DNA of 64,000 bases from Desulfotruncus arcticus DSM 17038. Lineage in GTDB: Bacteria; Bacillota; Desulfotomaculia; Desulfotomaculales; Desulfallaceae. The position numbers and the translations under genes are program-made. The DNA lies in assembly GCF_900113335.1 (NCBI RefSeq), contig NZ_FOOX01000010.1, positions 124,001 through 188,000 on the forward strand, written 5' to 3'. The notes beneath the pieces are model-generated. The model made no database searches, had not been told where the DNA came from, and worked only from the letters and a program-made list of their open reading frames with translations. Shown here piece by piece: positions 15,772 to 25,075 of this stretch. Numbering within the stretch: position 1 is the stretch's first letter; each line of letters starts with the position of its first letter.

Positions 15772-17172
15772 ATGGAACAAAATAAAGAACAAAATACAGC
15801 ATTTAAAAATTATACATTACTTGTAACCTGCGCCGCATCTTTTTTAACACCGTTTATGGGCAGTGCGATAAATTTGGCCATCCCTTCCATTGGTGATCAA
15901 TTTAAAACCGGCGCCTTTTTACTAAGCTGGGTGGCCACCAGTTATATCCTGGCCTCCGCGGCCTTTCTGGTTCCTTTTGGCAGGCTTGCCGATATCGTAG
16001 GCAGGAAAAAGATCTTTATTTTGGGCTTAGCTTTCTTTCTATTGTCTTCCCTGCTCTGCGGCCTGTCCTGGTCAGTTGAGGTTCTAATAGCCTTTAGAAC
16101 ATTGCAGGGCATTGGCAGCGCTATGATTTTCGGTACGGGCATGGCCATATTGACCTCGGTTTTCCCCCCCAGGGATCGCGGCAAAGTTCTAGGTATTAAT
16201 GTTTCCACCGTATATGTTGGCCTGTCATTGGGACCGGTACTTGGCGGCTCATTAAACCATAATTTTGGCTGGCCATCAATCTTCTATCTTACATGCATTA
16301 TTGCTTTATTAGCACTATTGCTGGCCATATTTAAACTTAAAGGCGAATGGGCCGGAGCCAAAGGAGAAACATTTGATACCGCCGGGGCTGTTTTATACGC
16401 AGTAGGACTGGTAACTTTTATGTATGGTATTTCGTCTGTCGCCGAATCATTATGGGCCAAATATTTACTTGTTGCCGGAATTATTTTTATGGTGCTGTTT
16501 GTAAGACACGAAACCAGGGTGAAGCAGCCAGTATTAAACTTAAACCTGTTCAGTAAAAATGTTACCTTTGCTTTTTCCAATTTGGCCGCCTTAATTAACT
16601 ATAGCGCCACCTTTGCCGTTGGCTTTTTACTTTCAATGCACCTTCAGGTGGTTATGGGCTACGATTCTCAAATGGCGGGGCTGATATTGCTGGCCCAGCC
16701 GGTAATCATGGCTGCCTTGTCCCCTTTTGCCGGAAGGCTGTCCGACCGTGTCGAGCCACGGGTAGTGGCTTCCTGGGGCATGTCGATAACAACCCTGGGG
16801 CTGTTTATTTTATGTTTTATCAGCAAGAACATGCCTATATGGCTGTTAATCACGAATCTTGCACTGCTTGGAACAGGCTTCGCTCTTTTTTCTTCTCCCA
16901 ACAGCAACGCGGTTATGGGCTCTGTTGAAAAAAGATTCTATGGCGTGGCTTCTTCAACACTGGGAACTATGCGTCTTACAGGACAAGCAACAAGTATGGC
17001 CGTCGTTACCCTACTGCTGGCCATTTATATAGGCAACGTGGAATTGAGCATGGCATCCCCCGACATGCTGATCAAAGGCTCACGAATTGCTTTTATTGTT
17101 TTTACAGTTATTTGCTTTGGAGGGGTATTCGCATCGTTGGCCAGGGGCAATGTTAATTTAAAGCAGAGCTGA
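15772..17172 (+). CDS. MFS drug-efflux transporter (DHA2/EmrB-QacA type)
   Basis: An inner-membrane proton-driven exporter of 466 residues with 14 predicted membrane segments. Motif A is GRLADIVGRKKIF after helix 2, and the helix-5 region GPVLGGSLNHNFGWPSIFY resembles motif C of drug/H+ antiporters. ATG 15772 has GGAGG 10 nt upstream; an ATG closer to it, and the longer frame to 15697, are less likely. The substrate cannot be predicted. It has no partner membrane-fusion gene, as expected in a Gram-positive cell envelope, and it stands alone with its own terminator. Confidence 0.88.
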   Translation: MEQNKEQNTAFKNYTLLVTCAASFLTPFMGSAINLAIPSIGDQFKTGAFLLSWVATSYILASAAFLVPFGRLADIVGRKKIFILGLAFFLLSSLLCGLSWSVEVLIAFRTLQGIGSAMIFGTGMAILTSVFPPRDRGKVLGINVSTVYVGLSLGPVLGGSLNHNFGWPSIFYLTCIIALLALLLAIFKLKGEWAGAKGETFDTAGAVLYAVGLVTFMYGISSVAESLWAKYLLVAGIIFMVLFVRHETRVKQPVLNLNLFSKNVTFAFSNLAALINYSATFAVGFLLSMHLQVVMGYDSQMAGLILLAQPVIMAALSPFAGRLSDRVEPRVVASWGMSITTLGLFILCFISKNMPIWLLITNLALLGTGFALFSSPNSNAVMGSVEKRFYGVASSTLGTMRLTGQATSMAVVTLLLAIYIGNVELSMASPDMLIKGSRIAFIVFTVICFGGVFASLARGNVNLKQS

Positions 17173-17207
17173 CGCATAAAGTGCAGGCAAGCAAAGGCTG
17201 TTAAAAT

Positions 17208-17243
17208 AAAGAGATCCCCCGGCCTATAAGGGGATCTCTTTAT
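17208..17243. terminator. Terminator between the MFS and DUF4304 genes
   Basis: AAAGAGATCCCC pairs with GGGGATCTCTTT across a 10-nt loop, with T-rich flank on the plus strand and A-rich flank on the other side. Confidence 0.9.
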
Positions 17244-17267
17244 TCTTAGCCTTCCTGGCATTTTAAT

Positions 17268-17888
17268 TTATTCAACTAAAACTAAAGCCCTTGATTTTTT
17301 TGGATCATTATTGCCGACAAAACCGGAATTAGCGGCCTTCCATATAGACCCGGCGCTATTATATCTCAAAAATGCTTCATAAAAATCCATAAACATTTTA
17401 TTATAAACTGGAAGCTCTTTTTCCCACCAGGCTTCGGAATTTTCCCACCATGAATCTGCCTGGTTTACAATCAAAGCTACGATATCATCAGCTATGTGTG
17501 TATACTTTAATGGTGTATCCTTGTACATCGTAATAAAGGAACAACAATCTTTTAATTTTAACTCTTGCTTTCGTGGGTTGTATTTAAACCAATGACAAGA
17601 GTCATCATTCTGTACACCCAAGTAAAATCTTACGGGACAATGCAAAGCAGTAACTGCTGAGGGACCAACGAACTCTCCGGTTTTATACCGGATACCCTCA
17701 GGTGGACATTTTCCGATATTAACACAGAAAGATTGGTCACAACAGGAAAATTGAAACGAGATTAATTCCAAGCAACATGAACGCATACGCCTATAATTGG
17801 GGAAAAATCCGCTAAACCCTCGATCCTTTAAAAATGGTACTACCCAATCAATAATTGCTTCAGTCATTTTCCTTTTGGGATGAAGCAT
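17268..17888 (-). CDS. DUF4304-like protein
   Basis: A 206-residue soluble protein. The order of features, an N-terminal FLKDRGFSGFFPNYRR helix and strand, then LISFQFSCCDQSFCVNIG, a middle strand with KYTHIADDI and a Trp-rich segment (WWENSEAWWEKEL), matches the DUF4304 pattern. It is rich in Cys (at least ten), unusual for the family. The reading frame starts at ATG 17888 with GGTGG upstream. A Moco-like RNA element lies 80-180 bp upstream in the same orientation, so the gene may respond to a molybdenum/tungsten cofactor. Biochemical function unknown. Confidence 0.7.
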   Translation of the reverse strand: MLHPKRKMTEAIIDWVVPFLKDRGFSGFFPNYRRMRSCCLELISFQFSCCDQSFCVNIGKCPPEGIRYKTGEFVGPSAVTALHCPVRFYLGVQNDDSCHWFKYNPRKQELKLKDCCSFITMYKDTPLKYTHIADDIVALIVNQADSWWENSEAWWEKELPVYNKMFMDFYEAFLRYNSAGSIWKAANSGFVGNNDPKKSRALVLVE

Positions 17889-17968
17889 TATATCGCCACC
17901 TTATTAAAAATAAAACCGAACAGACATAAAGAAACACAGTCCGCCCGGTTGGTAAACCTTAAAACTTG

Positions 17969-18064
17969 TGCTCCTTTTCAAATAAGGAAGGCATAATCGT
18001 TTCCAACTATACCCTAACGACCGTTAACCTTATCATTGGGACTTAGGCCAGACGGTTCGGAGCA
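17969..18064 (-). promoter_or_regulatory. Moco/Tuco-like riboswitch candidate upstream of the DUF4304 gene
   Basis: Read on the minus strand, TGCTCC (18064-18059) pairs with GGAGCA (17974-17969) to close the domain. Inside are a first hairpin with ACCGT/ACGGT and then AGGGTATAGTTGGAAACG followed by ATTATGCCTTCC, a hairpin with a GGAAAC loop region flanked by AGGG and CCTTCC. The same core and layout occur at 27416-27515 in front of a tungstate transporter. I match it to the Moco RNA motif from memory; the class assignment is tentative, the shared architecture is visible. Confidence 0.5.
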
Positions 18065-18170
18065 TTTTTATTTAATTTTATTAGCACCTAGTCAATTTAA
18101 TTCATTAAAATTCATAAATATTTACTTAATTCAATAATAAACAACAACAATCTCCTGCAAATTACCGTAA

Positions 18171-18225
18171 AAAAGCCCGCCCCCCCTTGCTAAAATGCTT
18201 TCCGGATCAAGGGTGGCGGGCTTTT
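18171..18225 (-). terminator. Terminator of sspH
   Basis: On the minus strand GCCCGCCACCCTTG pairs with CAAGGGGGGGCGGGC around an AT-rich loop, followed by TTTTTTA. Confidence 0.85.
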
Positions 18226-18249
18226 CCCCGTTGCTTCCTTCGTTTGCTG

Positions 18250-18429
18250 CTAACTTTCCATTAACTCAGCAACAGGAACCTCCAGGGTTGCTTCTTTTCC
18301 GTGCAGGCTTCTAACCTTGGCGGTATTGCTTCCCGGGGTTACGCCCTCAATCCAAACGGGTAAGCCATTATGCAGCACTTCAATGGTTTCACGGGAATTG
18401 ATAATTTGTTGAGCTCTTTGTACATCCAT
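18250..18429 (-). CDS. sspH: H-type small acid-soluble spore protein
   Basis: A 59-residue protein beginning MDVQRAQQIINSRETIEV and containing NGLPVWIEGV, both hallmarks of the SspH family, whose members reach the spore core during forespore development. ATG 18429 has AAGGAG 10 nt upstream. Length matches the family (about 59-60 residues). It is direct evidence that the organism forms endospores. It is a single gene with its own terminator. Forespore-specific transcription is expected from the family; I did not identify the promoter. Confidence 0.93.
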   Translation of the reverse strand: MDVQRAQQIINSRETIEVLHNGLPVWIEGVTPGSNTAKVRSLHGKEATLEVPVAELMES

Positions 18430-18481
18430 GAGACCGGACTCCTTCCCAATCAGTTTATGTCAATATCATTCCCATATTTGT

Positions 18482-20641
18482 TTAAGATAAACTGTCACTT
18501 GAATTTTCAGATTCAGGTGAACCCACGCCAGAAATTCTTATAAATATTTCAACAAGATTGGGGTCGAATTGAGATCCTGAGCATCTTATCATTTCCATAA
18601 CGGCCACTTCATGAGACAACGCCTTACGGTAAGGGCGATCACTGGTCATAGCGTCGTAAGCATCAACAATTGATAAAATACGGCATTCCAAGGGGATTTC
18701 TTCCCCTTTTAATCCCAGCGGGTACCCCTGGCCGTTCCACCATTCATGGTGTTTTAGTATCCAGTCTGCTATATGGGCCAGGTCAGGTGCGGATTGGGCA
18801 ATGCGGTAACCAATTTCGCTATGCCGCTGCATTTCAATTTTTTCATCCTGATTAAGCCTGCCAGGCTTATTAAGAACACGATCGGGAATACCAACCTTGC
18901 CGATGTCATGAAACTGGGCCAGCAGCCGAATATTGGTAATTTCGCTTGCGGGAATACCGGCAGCAACAGCTAAATTGGCAGCCAGATCCTGAAGTCTTTC
19001 CGCATGTCCCTCGGTCACAAAATCTCTGGCTTCCATGGCCTTCGTCAAAGTTTGGACAATTGCACTGCGGTTACTCTGACTGTGGTAAAGTTTTTCCCGG
19101 TACATGTTATTATCGGCTTCAACAAACAGTTCAGTTGCCGATTTCATATTGTCACCGCTGCTGACGGCATAGCCGCAGGATAAGCTCATCAGGAAGCCCG
19201 GGTTTTCCTCGTTGGACACTTGAATAGCTTTACTAATTCTTTTAATAATTTTTTTAATTACATTCTCATCTGCATTAGGCAGTAATATCGCAAATTCATC
19301 GCCACCAATTCTGGCGGCAATGTCCTCCTGTCTAAAAATGCTTTTGATCACACTTGCCGCCGCTATCAGCAGCTTATCGCCCATGTGATGGCCCATTGTA
19401 TCATTCACAAGTTTAAGACCGTCCACATCACAAACGATTATTCCAAGCGTGGTGTTGTTTTTTTTAGTATACCGCTGGATCTCACTTTCAAAATGATTAC
19501 GGTTATAAAGACCCGTTAAAGGGTCACGCATATTAAGAAACTTAAGGTGTTTCTCCGTCCTGTCACGTTCTTTAAGCAAACTTTCGATAGTAGCCACCAT
19601 ATTGTTAAATTTTTGGCCAAGCTGAACATACTCTGCAGAATCTGACTTTTTTATGATAAGGCGGGTATTTAAATTTCCGCTTTCCACTTCCCCCATGGTT
19701 ATGATAAACCTATTCAATAAGTCAGCGAAACTGCGGTATAGTAAAACACTGATCAATAATGCCATCAGCGAACTGATAAAAGTTATCAGCAGGGTCTTTT
19801 TCTTTATCGGCACAACTGCGTTTTCCAAAGTTTCCCTTGGAATTATACCAACAATTTGCCACCCGGTTTTTGGTATTGTTACATAACTGATAAAAACATC
19901 CTTGCCATCATATTTGTAATAAATGGAATCCTGGTACAGTCCGCTGTGCAAATGGTTAAACCATTTGTTTTCGCCAACGTTTTTACCAACCTGGGTTTTA
20001 TCCGGGTGGGCGATGATCCGGCCTTGCTTGTCCACAAGTATGGCATAGCCGCCCGGACCAAGGTCAACATTGTTAATAATTTTGTTCAATTGGTTCAGTT
20101 TGGTGTCGATGGCCAGTATACCAATTACGCCATTAGCATCTTCCACGGTTTTGGCCGTGGTAAGAACCAGTTCACTGGTGCCAAACTGAAGGTAAGGATC
20201 AGTCCACACAACCAGCCCTTTGTGTTTCAGCGTTTCGGTATACCATAACCTTTTTCGCGGATCATAGCCTTCTATGGGACCAAACACTGGTGAAGATAAA
20301 ATGTCACCTTTGGTGTCGGCAAAATAAACAAACCAAATGTCGGGGTTCAACCGGCGAAAATCATCCCATCTATTCTTGAGCCTGACCGAGGCTTCAGGTT
20401 GCTTAAAATTAAGCAAATCCGGACTTCCGGAAAGAACATAGACGGCATTTTCAATTTCATCAATATAATAATCCATAAAATATTCCCGGACATTCTGCAT
20501 CGATTGCAGGCTTTCAGCTTTATAATTATTAATCAGCATCCGCTCGGAATTGCGATAAGAAAGAAAGCCCAGTGTAGCAACAGGGATAAAGCTTATTAGA
20601 ACCATTACTATTATCAGTCTGCTTTTTATGCTGGATACCAT
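18482..20641 (-). CDS. Cache-sensor GGDEF/HD-GYP cyclic-di-GMP protein
   Basis: A 719-residue membrane signalling protein. After a first membrane helix (about 8-28) comes an extracellular dCache-type sensor (about 35-275), a second helix (about 280-303), a HAMP-like segment, a GGDEF domain with intact ARIGGDEFAILL (diguanylate cyclase), and an HD-GYP domain with FHDIGKVGIPD and HHEWWNGQGYPLGLKGEEIP (c-di-GMP phosphodiesterase). Both catalytic signatures are complete, so it may make and degrade c-di-GMP depending on the ligand. The gene stands alone, downstream of sspH's promoter region. A c-di-GMP-I riboswitch elsewhere in the window (24911-25005) is a possible output. Confidence 0.93.
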   Translation of the reverse strand: MVSSIKSRLIIVMVLISFIPVATLGFLSYRNSERMLINNYKAESLQSMQNVREYFMDYYIDEIENAVYVLSGSPDLLNFKQPEASVRLKNRWDDFRRLNPDIWFVYFADTKGDILSSPVFGPIEGYDPRKRLWYTETLKHKGLVVWTDPYLQFGTSELVLTTAKTVEDANGVIGILAIDTKLNQLNKIINNVDLGPGGYAILVDKQGRIIAHPDKTQVGKNVGENKWFNHLHSGLYQDSIYYKYDGKDVFISYVTIPKTGWQIVGIIPRETLENAVVPIKKKTLLITFISSLMALLISVLLYRSFADLLNRFIITMGEVESGNLNTRLIIKKSDSAEYVQLGQKFNNMVATIESLLKERDRTEKHLKFLNMRDPLTGLYNRNHFESEIQRYTKKNNTTLGIIVCDVDGLKLVNDTMGHHMGDKLLIAAASVIKSIFRQEDIAARIGGDEFAILLPNADENVIKKIIKRISKAIQVSNEENPGFLMSLSCGYAVSSGDNMKSATELFVEADNNMYREKLYHSQSNRSAIVQTLTKAMEARDFVTEGHAERLQDLAANLAVAAGIPASEITNIRLLAQFHDIGKVGIPDRVLNKPGRLNQDEKIEMQRHSEIGYRIAQSAPDLAHIADWILKHHEWWNGQGYPLGLKGEEIPLECRILSIVDAYDAMTSDRPYRKALSHEVAVMEMIRCSGSQFDPNLVEIFIRISGVGSPESENSSDSLS

Positions 20642-20842
20642 GTTGTCACCCCTGTACTAAATCTTGCATAATTCGACAAAATAGACTATTGTTCCTTTGT
20701 CCTTACCGTAAAAATACTGTAGAACAGCTGAATAGTAATAATTATTTAATAATTGATTAATTGTGGCGTAATTTTTAACAGTTATCATGCTAATATGTAA
20801 GCTACAAAAAATTGATTTTTCGTTATGAAAGGGGAGCTTATT

Positions 20843-21415
20843 TTGAATTTAAAAGGTAGTAAAACCGCAACAAACATTCTTACGGCTTTTGCGGGAGAGT
20901 CTCAGGCCAGAAACCGGTACACTTATTTTGCCAGCGCCGCAAAAAAAGAAGGTTACGAGCAGATAGCAGCTATCTTCCTTGAAACGGCAGACCAGGAAAA
21001 AGAACATGCCAAGCGTCTGTTTAAATTTTTGGAGGGAGGAGAACTGGAGGTTACAGCTTCTTTCCCCGCCGGCCAAATCGGTAAAACAGTGGACAACCTG
21101 AAAGCAGCGGCCGAAGGTGAAAATCATGAACACACCTCCATGTACCCGGAGTTTGCTAAAATCGCTGAAGAAGAAGGTTTTCCCCAAATAGCCGCAGTTT
21201 TAAGGGCTATTGCAGTGGCCGAAGAAGGACATGAAAAACGCTTTAAAGCACTGATGCAGAACATCGAACAGGACCAGGTTTTTCAACGCAAGGAAAAAAC
21301 AACATGGGTTTGTCGCAATTGCGGGTTCCTGCATGAAGGCACCGACGCTCCTGAATCATGCCCCGCCTGTGCTCACCCCCAAAGCTATTACCAGCTGTGG
21401 TGTCCCAATTATTAA
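20843..21415 (+). CDS. Rubrerythrin
   Basis: A cytoplasmic peroxide reductase of anaerobes, 190 residues. The N-terminal ferritin-like diiron domain carries AFAGESQARNRY, ETADQEKEHAKR and AVAEEGHEKRF, which hold the bridging Glu and His ligands. The C-terminal rubredoxin-like domain has WVCRNCGFLHEG and CPACAHPQ. Known rubrerythrins begin (M)xxLKGTKT, and TTG 20843 (MNLKGSKT) has AAAGGGGAG just upstream, so I prefer it to ATG 20825. It is monocistronic with its own terminator. It reduces H2O2 to water with electrons from rubredoxin-type donors. Confidence 0.95.
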   Translation: MNLKGSKTATNILTAFAGESQARNRYTYFASAAKKEGYEQIAAIFLETADQEKEHAKRLFKFLEGGELEVTASFPAGQIGKTVDNLKAAAEGENHEHTSMYPEFAKIAEEEGFPQIAAVLRAIAVAEEGHEKRFKALMQNIEQDQVFQRKEKTTWVCRNCGFLHEGTDAPESCPACAHPQSYYQLWCPNY

Positions 21416-21433
21416 AGCCCCGCCTCCCGCCCA

Positions 21434-21478
21434 GCAAACCCCGCGGCATCAAACCGCAGGGTTTGTTTGTTTTATTGT
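21434..21478 (+). terminator. Rubrerythrin terminator
   Basis: AAACCCCGCGG pairs with CCGCAGGGTTT around CATCAAA, followed by a T-rich run (GTTTGTTTTATT). Confidence 0.8.
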
Positions 21479-21511
21479 TACTATTCAAGTATTCAGAATT
21501 CAGAATGCATT

Positions 21512-21542
21512 GAGCCGGTTTTTTCATTCTGACTCCTGAGTA
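21512..21542 (+). repeat. Short dispersed repeat, copy A
   Basis: The sequence from GAGCCGGTTTTTTCATTC to GACTCCTGAGTA recurs in the opposite orientation at 53730-53768 with small differences and an 8-bp duplication of the CTCCTGA part. It lies at the 3' end of the AsnRS gene. Confidence 0.6.
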
Positions 21543-21543
21543 G

Positions 21544-22935
21544 TTAAAATTCAGCATTCTTTGGCGTTCTGGGGAACGATATCACATCACGGATATTAGT
21601 CATTCCTGTTAGATACATGATCAGCCTTTCGAACCCCAAACCAAAGCCTGCATGCCTGGCGCTGCCATATCTCCTGATATCGAGATACCATTGATATTCA
21701 TCTTGGTTCAGGCCCAGCTCATCCATTCTTTTCACCAGGCAATCAAGTCTTTCCTCCCGCTGACTTCCCCCTATGATTTCTCCTACTTCCGGAGCCAGAA
21801 GATCCATAGCCGCTACAGTTCGGCCATCTTCATTCATTCGCATATAAAACGCCTTTATTTCTTTGGGATAATCCGTTACAAACACAGGTTTGGCAAAAAT
21901 TTTCTCAGATAAAAACCTTTCATGTTCGGTTTGCAGGTCCTGTCCCCATTCCACCGGATAATCAAACTTTTCACCGGACTTTTGCAGCTCATTAATTGCG
22001 TCGGTATAGGTAATATGTCCAAATTGCGATTGCAAAACGTTCTCAAGCCGGCTAAAAAGCGACTTGTCCATAAAGCTGTTAAAAAAGTTCATTTCCTCGG
22101 GTGCGGTATCCATAACATAGCCGATAATGAATTTCATCATTTCTTCCGCCAGTTTCATATTATCTCCCAAATCTGCAAAAGCAATTTCAGGTTCGATCAT
22201 CCAAAACTCAGCGGCATGCCTGGCCGTGTTGGAATTTTCCGCCCTGAAAGTCGGGCCAAAAGTATATACCTTGTTAAACGCCATGCAATAGGATTCTACA
22301 TTCAACTGCCCGCTCACCGTAAGGTTTGTTTCTTTCCCAAAAAAATCTTTGGAAAAATCCACTTTACCTTGCCCGTCTCTGGGGGGTTGATCAAAACCAA
22401 GAGTGGTAACCCGGAACATTTCTCCGGCCCCTTCAGCATCGCTTCCCGTTATGATCGGCGTGTGTACATAAACAAAGCCCCGCTCTTGAAAGAACTTGTG
22501 AATAGCGTAAGCAACAACCGACCTCACTCTGAAAACAGCGGAAAATGTATTCGTCCTGGGACGCAGGTGTGCTATTGTCCGCAAGAACTCAAAAGAATGC
22601 CGTTTCTTTTGAAGCGGGTAATCTTGAGCGGATAATCCTTCTATTCTAATGTTTTGTGCCTTTAACTCGAAGGGCTGCTTGGCCCCTGGCGATTCCACCA
22701 AAACCCCTTCGACAATAATAGCCGAACCCGTAATTAACTTGGCAATATCTTTAAAATTACTCAAACTCTCTTCAAAGACCACCTGGAGGCTGGGAAAAAA
22801 AGTCCCGTCATTTAGCTCGATAAAGCCAAAAGCCTTGGAGGCCCTGACGGTTCTGACCCAACCGTCAACCTTGATCGTTTGATTTATGTATTTATCCGGT
22901 TGCCTAAATATGTCTCTGATTAAAACAACATTCAT
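21544..22935 (-). CDS. asnS: Asparagine-tRNA ligase
   Basis: A class IIb aminoacyl-tRNA synthetase of 463 residues, the usual length. The N-terminal OB-fold anticodon-binding domain ([20 protein letters not shown]) is followed by the catalytic core with motif 2 ([21 protein letters not shown] region) and motif 3 ([15 protein letters not shown]). The AsnRS type is indicated by the overall sequence and the absence of an AspRS insertion domain. It charges tRNA-Asn with asparagine. Only a short leader lies upstream, with no T-box features that I can see. It is flanked by a convergent rubrerythrin gene. Confidence 0.95.
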   Translation of the reverse strand: MNVVLIRDIFRQPDKYINQTIKVDGWVRTVRASKAFGFIELNDGTFFPSLQVVFEESLSNFKDIAKLITGSAIIVEGVLVESPGAKQPFELKAQNIRIEGLSAQDYPLQKKRHSFEFLRTIAHLRPRTNTFSAVFRVRSVVAYAIHKFFQERGFVYVHTPIITGSDAEGAGEMFRVTTLGFDQPPRDGQGKVDFSKDFFGKETNLTVSGQLNVESYCMAFNKVYTFGPTFRAENSNTARHAAEFWMIEPEIAFADLGDNMKLAEEMMKFIIGYVMDTAPEEMNFFNSFMDKSLFSRLENVLQSQFGHITYTDAINELQKSGEKFDYPVEWGQDLQTEHERFLSEKIFAKPVFVTDYPKEIKAFYMRMNEDGRTVAAMDLLAPEVGEIIGGSQREERLDCLVKRMDELGLNQDEYQWYLDIRRYGSARHAGFGLGFERLIMYLTGMTNIRDVISFPRTPKNAEF

Positions 22936-23076
22936 TACATTCTTCCCCCTAGCTAAATTAGTGCAAAGCTATTTTAGTTATGGATATGTTCTCCACTAAC
23001 GTTTTAACCAATCCAAGCTATTAGTATATTTTAATCCCTTATCCCATCATACCCGGAAAAATTCTATCCCGAATAA

Positions 23077-23242
23077 TTTTTCACGTTACTTGTTTCTGGC
23101 GCTGCGGCGGTTCCCTCCGTGCGTTGCGCAATTTCCCTTGTAATTATTGGGGACATACCTCCGACCCCACAGCCTTGACCCTAAAAAGGAGGTGTGCCCC
23201 CTGACCTCTGTTGTTGTTTGTAGCATAACGCTTACAACAGAC
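23077..23242. repeat. Dispersed intergenic repeat, copy 1 (long form)
   Basis: The stretch from TTTTTCACGTTACTTGTTTC through GGTTCCCTCCGTGCG to ATAACGCTTACAACAGAC recurs at 27107-27211. This copy has an extra ~60 bp with ACATACCTCCGACCCC and GGTGTGCCCCCTGACC. It covers the gap between asnS and the transporter gene; no coding signal was found. Confidence 0.75.
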
Positions 23243-23310
23243 AAGCCTGCTGCGTTAGCGATATGAGGGTCTATCATAAGCATAAATGATTATTTCCGGC
23301 AAAACAACTT

Positions 23311-23343
23311 TTAAATAAAAAGAAAAACCTCCTTTCGGAGGTG
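23311..23343 (-). terminator. Terminator of the ArsB/NhaD-type transporter gene
   Basis: On the minus strand CACCTCC-GAAA-GGAGGT is followed by TTTTTCTTTTTATTT. Confidence 0.85.
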
Positions 23344-23356
23344 TCAATCCTTTAAA

Positions 23357-24757
23357 TTATACCCCTGCTGTCGTTTTATTCTCATCTTTGGCTCCAGACC
23401 TTTTGCTTATTCTGCCAAGCACCAGGCTCAGAACGATACCAAAAGCCAGGGTAATCAACATAGCTATAGTGGTATGCAGCACGTACCACATGAACAGATA
23501 CAGCATGGAAATAGCAACGGAAAGCAGCATTAACGGAAACGCAATCTTAAAGAAACCCATAAAGCTGATTGGTGATCCTCTTTTTTCGGCCATACCTATG
23601 ACCACAACGTTAGCCGAAGCGCCAATAATAGTTCCGTTGCCGCCCAGACAGGCCCCGAGTGAAAGAGACCACCATAAGAAGTTCAGGTCTTGAATGCCGC
23701 CCAGCCTGCCCATGTCCTGAATCAGGGGAATCATAGTAGCGACAAAGGGTATATTATCTACAAAAGCTGAGGCGATGGCTGAAAGCCATAATATCAACAT
23801 TCCGGCGGGCAGTAAAGCGCCTCCCGTCACCTGCAGCGCGTAATGGGCAATCGCTTCTATAACCCCGACCTCTTCCAGGGCGCCAACGATAACAAACAGT
23901 CCGATAAAGAAAAAAATTACCGGCCATTCTACCGCATGAAAGGCATGTTCAGGGTCCATCCGGGTCAGCAGCAGCAGTAACGCCGCCCCGGATAAGGCAA
24001 TTACTGAACTTTCCAGATGAACAAATTGGTGCAGGGCAAAACCGGTTACCGTTAGAACAAGCACTGTGATGCATTTTTTTAATAAAGCTTGGTCTTTAAT
24101 TTCTGCATTTTCGTCCATGGACATTATTTTTTGCATCGATTCCCGGCTGGCTATGATTTGTTTACGGTAAATCAGCTTTAATATAAAAATTGTTGTAACA
24201 TAGATAACAACAACCACCGGTGTAAGGTTTAACACGAAGTCCATAAACCCCAGCTTTGTCGCGCTGCCGATCATAATATTGGGCGGGTCACCGATCAGTG
24301 TTGCGGTGCCGCCAATGTTGGAAGCGAGTATTTCAACAATAAGAAATGGAATTACATTAACCTTAAGCTGGCGAGCTATGGCAAAGGTTACCGGCACGAT
24401 TAACAAAACGGTTGTTACATTGTCCAGCAAAGCCGATAAAACTGCAGTTATGAGTCCCAATGCCGCCATAATCCGCACCGGTTCGCCTCCGGACTGTTTG
24501 GCAGCTTTAATGGCAAGGTACTCAAAAACGCCGGTCTGACGTGATATTCCCACTATGATCATCATACCGATTAAAAGGCCGATGGTGTTAAAATCCACAT
24601 ATTCTACAGCTTTTTCCGCATCAACAATCCCGGCAATTATTACTACCGCCGCACCGCAAAAAGCGGCAACCGCACGGTGTATTTTTTCAGAAACAATAAT
24701 GCCATAGGTGATAAGGAAAACAGCCGTTGCAAAAATTACCTGGTACTCGTGACTCAT
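23357..24757 (-). CDS. ArsB/NhaD-superfamily ion transporter
   Basis: A membrane carrier of 466 residues with about 12 membrane segments in two repeated halves, each with a re-entrant motif: ASNIGGTATLIGDPPNIMIG in the first and GACLGGNGTIIGASANVVV in the second. These match the ion-transporter superfamily that includes ArsB, NhaD and SLC13-type carriers. The substrate (Na+, arsenite or a dicarboxylate) cannot be fixed; there is no arsenic or citrate gene nearby. ATG 24757 has GGAGG nine nucleotides upstream. It is preceded by a c-di-GMP-I riboswitch and an overlapping terminator, so its expression should follow cellular c-di-GMP. Confidence 0.88.
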   Translation of the reverse strand: MSHEYQVIFATAVFLITYGIIVSEKIHRAVAAFCGAAVVIIAGIVDAEKAVEYVDFNTIGLLIGMMIIVGISRQTGVFEYLAIKAAKQSGGEPVRIMAALGLITAVLSALLDNVTTVLLIVPVTFAIARQLKVNVIPFLIVEILASNIGGTATLIGDPPNIMIGSATKLGFMDFVLNLTPVVVVIYVTTIFILKLIYRKQIIASRESMQKIMSMDENAEIKDQALLKKCITVLVLTVTGFALHQFVHLESSVIALSGAALLLLLTRMDPEHAFHAVEWPVIFFFIGLFVIVGALEEVGVIEAIAHYALQVTGGALLPAGMLILWLSAIASAFVDNIPFVATMIPLIQDMGRLGGIQDLNFLWWSLSLGACLGGNGTIIGASANVVVIGMAEKRGSPISFMGFFKIAFPLMLLSVAISMLYLFMWYVLHTTIAMLITLAFGIVLSLVLGRISKRSGAKDENKTTAGV

Positions 24758-24860
24758 AATCATCTCCCTCCGCAAATTTTATTTGAAGAATACCAACTAT
24801 TAACTTTATGTTTCCGCAATGCCTTTAGTAAATAGCTAATTACACCTCCCTGCATGACAA

Positions 24861-24900
24861 AAATAAAAGAGGGGTAGCCAAATATATTTGACTACCCCCC
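24861..24900 (-). terminator. Expression-platform terminator of the c-di-GMP riboswitch
   Basis: On the minus strand GGGGTAGTCAAATA pairs with TATTTGGCTACCCC and is followed by TCTTTTATTTTT. The G-run at the stem base lies directly after the aptamer, allowing switching between aptamer and terminator pairing. Confidence 0.8.
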
Positions 24901-24910
24901 CTAGCAGTCG

Positions 24911-25005
24911 AAACCGTTATAGCCTGGCAATCATAGCAATAATATTGCGTTAGACCCATAGCTTTAGCGTCCCCGGCTTTCACCAGGTTTGCCTAACCCG
25001 TGGAG
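24911..25005 (-). promoter_or_regulatory. Cyclic-di-GMP-I (GEMM-I) riboswitch
   Basis: On the minus strand the conserved elements appear in order: CACGGGTTAGGCAAACC, a GAAA tetraloop hairpin (CTGGTGAAAGCCGG), GGGACGCTAAAGC, a second arm with GGGTCTAACG, and TTGCCAGGCTATAACGG, which resembles the tetraloop receptor side. Only an extra T in GACGC(T)AAAGC departs from the usual core. It lies upstream of the ion-transporter gene in the same orientation, followed by an intrinsic terminator. Confidence 0.88.
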
Positions 25006-25075
25006 AGTTTTGTATTAATTTTAACTTATTAATTATTGTACAATATTTTAACCTTTCAGGCAACTCCTTAGCGAA

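Noticed and set aside
22936..23076. T-box leader for asnS
   Set aside because: The leader is short and lacks the T-box bulge and specifier features.
23086..23283. Minus-strand frame within the intergenic repeat
   Set aside because: It lies entirely in repeat sequence, has no ribosome binding site and no counterpart in the second copy.
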